DNA of 64,000 nt from Pterobdella sp. o SKG-2022 (taxonomy: Eukaryota; Annelida; Clitellata; Hirudinida; Piscicolidae): assembly GCA_964035795.1 (NCBI GenBank), contig OZ038321.1:14377971-14441970 (forward strand). Reading direction: 5' to 3'. The notes under the pieces were generated by a model, which was not told where the DNA came from, searched no databases, and saw only the letters and a program-made list of their open reading frames with translations. Each line of letters begins with the position of its first letter. The stretch's first letter is position 1. Positions 60,696-64,000 of the stretch are shown here, piece after piece. Made by a program: the position numbers and the translations under genes.

Positions 60696-62468
60696 TCAAA
60701 GTTTTCTTTTGTATTTTAGGATTATATTTGACTTTTTTGATTTACTTTTCCTACCGCACCACGTTCTATCTAATTTGAAGTTTTTTAAAACACAGAGACT
60801 TGTTTTTTTAGATAGGTCTTTAGCATCGATATAGTCCATGTCCCTGAACGATGAAGACTTTGGCGTTATATGCTGGTCGTTGGAATGAAGGAACTCTAGA
60901 AACAAAGTGCACAGTAGTTTGTTAATTGAGACTTCGGAAACGTTATTTACTGACATGAGGGATACTATCAACAATCCATCTCGTCCCAAATAGTTCAAAA
61001 GAAAACCATTAACTAAATGTTCTTCTATTTTTTTATCATTTCCAAAACGATTTCTTAAAAAGTTATGAAACCTCAATTTTTTTCTAAATTTTCTTAACTG
61101 CAAAAAAATCATTTTTAATAAAAAACGATTAAATTGAATGATCAGAACAAATTTTCAACTCACGTGCAAAGGCAGAATCCACAAGTGGATGAACCACATA
61201 GACAATGATGACAAGTTGATGATGCTAAGGAATAGGAACCATGTCCAAAGTACTATGAAAATCTTTTCGTTGTAAAGGTTTATGGGTAAGACGCACTGGA
61301 CAGAGTACCGATGTACATTCACCTTAATGCATAATTTAATTGTTTAGTTATCAGATTAGAAGAAACCTATTTTATATGTAGAATACATCAGAGTCGAATA
61401 AATAATATATTTAAATGAATAGCCGAGGAAATTTTTTAGGCTCCTACACAATATTGTTTAGACTTTATTATTAAATATTATAACTTGTACATTGAAAAAT
61501 CATATTTACTTATGAGAATCCTAAAAAAACGACAATATCTGAATTACTTGTTGTCTTATATGGAAGTTACATGTTGTAACTTTAGGAAAATAGCTTTGGT
61601 TAATTTTCAAGTCGAAAATAGGGTTAAAATTGTTTGGATGAAAAATGATATCTTCAAATGGATGTTTCCAAATATTTGAATAGAATCTTCCCAGGAAAAA
61701 ATTTAAAGAGACAAACTGTAACAATGTGACAATCGTGTACATACATTTTGTGGTTAAATATAAGATCGACAATGAATCTTTGAAGGGATTAAAGAATATA
61801 AGATAAAAACACTTTACAAAAGAACAATTTTTAAATGGAGAGGATAAGCATGAAGATTTGTTTTTTAGAGAACATTTTGAACTTCTGGTGCAATATTCTT
61901 TGACTTTGTAAGACTTTCTAAAATAATTATCAATTAAGCAAGTAATTTCTCGTAGTGGATTCGAAACTCGGAAAGGAATTTCGTCGTGGAAAAGAGGGCT
62001 GTGAGAATCTGATTTTGACGTTGTTAAATGATCGTTTTTTAGATTCCCTATCACGCTTTCAATATCGAAACACAACATTCTTGAAACAGTCATCCAAAAA
62101 ATACCGGGCAGTAGGACAAGAAAGGCTCTGAGAAATAATAAAATAGGGACCCACTGATAGTAATTTAAAACACGTCTTTTGTGGTTGTCTGTTTTGGGAA
62201 TGTCGTCTTCGAAAGGTACGTAAAAAGTTCCATTGGTCCAGCAAATAGAGTTTGCATAGTTGACATGAGAAGTAGTGAAATGACCAGGACACCAGCAATC
62301 AATGGCTGAGCCAGAATATTGAACGATACTCAAAGTAGAACCCAAAAATGCAATAAATACAAATGTGTATGCTCGATTTAACTTGTCGATAAAATCATCA
62401 AAGCCCCCATAACTTTTAATAACATTAGAATATATGTCCAGAGCTCCAAAAAATCTATTAAATGGCAT
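60696..62468 (-). CDS. Innexin, three exons, with a long Cys-rich cytoplasmic loop
   Basis: Exons 61548-62468, 61164-61322 and 60696-61097 join in phase 0 and encode 493 residues. The family signature YYQWVPI starts the second membrane segment. Loop 1 Cys are in DCWCPGHF...NSICW (17 between the outer pair, with one extra Cys). Loop 2 Cys are TCNFHIRQQVNVHRYSVQC, interrupted by an intron after RQQ. After the fourth segment is a basic tail (KLRFHNFLRNRFGN, then RKSKSKKSN). The loop between segments 2 and 3 is about 50-60 residues longer than in the 22-kb innexin and holds about seven Cys within 40 residues (YCTRSSKC, SSCLSSPFKNCSFVKC). The intron positions differ from that paralogue, so the pair is not a recent duplicate. 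Confidence 0.9.
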
Positions 62469-63080
62469 TGATAAGCGTCAAAAATTTTAAACCAGCTTGA
62501 AAATTTAGTGACAAAAATAAGAATTAAAGTATTTAAAGGAAAATATGAATGAGAGAATGAGGTGAAAAGAATATAACCCAAGGCGAATTAATTGAATGCC
62601 CAAGAGAACAAGAAAGCACGAAGGAACAAATGCTCACCGAATAAATTTTTAATTAAAAAGGATTCAATGATTTAATTCATATTATTATACAAAGCCACGA
62701 ACGTTTTAAATTCCGCAACGAGTAAAAGATGTCGAAATTTGATATTTTTATCACTTAAAGTGTAGTATCTTGTTCGAATTGACTTAATTTCTGAATTTTT
62801 ATTTTATAAAACAAACTTCAACATTATAAAATATTCATTACTCAGTTCAGCCTTATTTCCTATCTAGATTCTTTTCTTAACTTTCAATCCAGACCCTAGA
62901 AAAAAGTACATAAAACTTAATAGCTGAAGCTAAAATTTAAAATTCTCGATTTTGAAAATAAAGAAAAAATTCACTTAGTTTATTTCAATGTGATTTCTAA
63001 GTTTCCATTTCTTCTTCTTGTCCTGAATAACAAGTTTTTGTTGAAACATTTAACTATTCATTTTTATATTTATAAACATT
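62469..63080. other. Intergenic between innexin and U2A'
   Basis: No gene or repeat is recognised. The innexin start at 62468 has no clear TATA motif nearby. Confidence 0.45.
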
Positions 63081-64000
63081 TTAGTGATGATTGCTTGAGG
63101 CTGAACTTTAATCTTTCTATGAATGTTATTTTTTTGGAGCTTTAGTTTTCAAAGTTTTCCTTAATTTTATATAAGATACAATTTTCCTTAATTATTGATT
63201 GCAATAAAAATTGCCGTTAGAGGTAAACGAAAAAATTATGTTTTAATGCAGAAGCAGATGAGACAAATAACTTGTACAACTTTTGAAATGTGCGGATAAA
63301 AAACTAAAACTGATGATACCTTCAGAAGAATCCTGTCCAAGACTCCTGTTCTGTAGCTGCCTTTTCAAAGCCTCAACTTCTTCTAAGGTCTTAGCTCCTT
63401 CTATCACAGCCTTCAATATTTTTTAGTTATATTAAGTGAATATAATGAAAATCATCATAAAAACTGATAAAATAAATAGTTGAGAAAACAAACTAATTAT
63501 GAATTAAACACTTGATCATTCCATCAAAATACCATCAGATTCAATAATGAGGAATACCTTGATGGCTACAGAATCCATAGCTTTCTGCTGATTATTTGCT
63601 TTTGCAGCAGCTGAAGTTGTTACCGCAACAGTTATGTGTTGCTTTGATGATTTCCCAGCTATGTCAGCCAAAAGCTCTTCACCCTCTTTGCCTCCAAATA
63701 GCTTTTTGGCCATTTCTCTTTCCTTTTATAAGATCAATTGAAATATTATAGATTATAAAAAACGCCATGGTTTAAGATTCACCATTTTCACAATTCCATT
63801 CACAAAAACTTGCAGTTTTATATACCCCATTTTTTCTATTTGAAGCCCCCTTCTCTTTCAAACTAACTTTTAAGAATAATTAATTGAATAATTTAGCAAA
63901 GCCTTTTATATAACAACACACCATAACCTTTAATTTGACTTTTTGAAAGTCAATTCTTTTGAGCTGGGGCAGTTTGTAAATCAAATATTGTCTATAATTT
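63081..64000 (-). CDS. SNRPA1: U2 snRNP protein A' (SNRPA1/LEA1), 3' part
   Basis: U2A' is a leucine-rich-repeat protein that holds U2B'' on U2 snRNA in the spliceosome. Three exons are clear: 63928-64000 (continues beyond the window; PQLKRIDFQKVKLK, the end of the repeat domain and its cap), 63558-63722 (EREMAKKLFGGKEGEELLAD) and 63320-63410 (AVIEGAKTLEEVEALKRQLQ, like the C-terminal helix of animal U2A'). The joins are in phase. A terminal exon at 63081-63100 (acceptor TTCAG, then SSNHH and TAA) has the right phase but is otherwise unsupported. The N-terminal leucine-rich repeats lie outside the window. Confidence 0.82.

Noticed and set aside
1..64000. Bacterial systems (operons, CRISPR, toxin-antitoxin, phage)
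   Set aside because: All genes recognised are spliced animal genes or animal transposons; I saw no spaced direct-repeat array or polycistronic layout.

Overview
The window is nuclear DNA from an invertebrate animal, probably a protostome. It holds spliced genes with GT-AG introns, two innexins (gap-junction proteins of invertebrates), a Fuseless-like membrane protein, a multi-domain GH18 chitinase, TAF4, RWDD1 and the U2 snRNP protein U2A'. The host sequence is very AT-rich, and the retroelement remnants stand out as less AT-rich islands. The species cannot be named from the sequence. All gene models below were built by hand from reading frames, splice sites and intron phases; none is backed by transcript data.

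Layout. 1-9.7 kb: no convincing gene; it holds a 52-bp-arm perfect palindrome and one tRNA-derived SINE. 9.76-18.52 kb, minus strand: a 27-exon gene for a secreted protein of about 1159 residues with three tandem GH18 domains (A, B, C) joined by Pro/Thr-rich linkers. The three modules share exon lengths and intron phases almost base for base. Domain B is a mosaic: its N-terminal half resembles C and its C-terminal half, with an intron, resembles A. Domain A has Asn in place of the middle Asp of the catalytic motif. A piggyBac fossil and a SINE remnant sit in its introns. 21.77-23.06 kb, minus: a two-exon innexin. 26.72-28.30 kb: a broken Tc1 element (DD34E) with terminal inverted repeats. 28.43-32.57 kb, minus: RWDD1 in seven exons, with a LINE fragment and a hairpin in its last intron.

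33.5-43.7 kb is a retroelement graveyard: a LINE with a PHD-like zinc finger that carries a fold-back duplication, a Ty3/gypsy-type relic, a tRNA-derived SINE, two copies of an RTE/craniofacial-development-protein-2-like LINE, and an internally deleted LINE whose 3' end recurs at 48 kb. 45.38-47.12 kb, plus: a three-exon Fuseless-like multi-pass membrane protein. 48.9-52.9 kb, minus: a decayed retrotransposon of the restriction-like-endonuclease type (R2/NeSL-like) with an altered catalytic box. 54.5-59.6 kb, plus: TAF4 in 13 exons, 823 residues, with a small repeat family in its introns and flank. 60.7-62.5 kb, minus: a second innexin. 63.1-64 kb, minus: the 3' part of U2A', running off the right end.

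The genes do not form one pathway. TAF4 (transcription), U2A' (splicing) and RWDD1 (DRG2/translation) are housekeeping genes. The innexins and the Fuseless-like protein act in membranes and cell communication. The chitinase is secreted. I found no CRISPR, operon or bacterial system. The most unusual items are the triple chitinase with its conversion mosaic, and the set of long near-perfect palindromes, one of which bears a template-switch signature.
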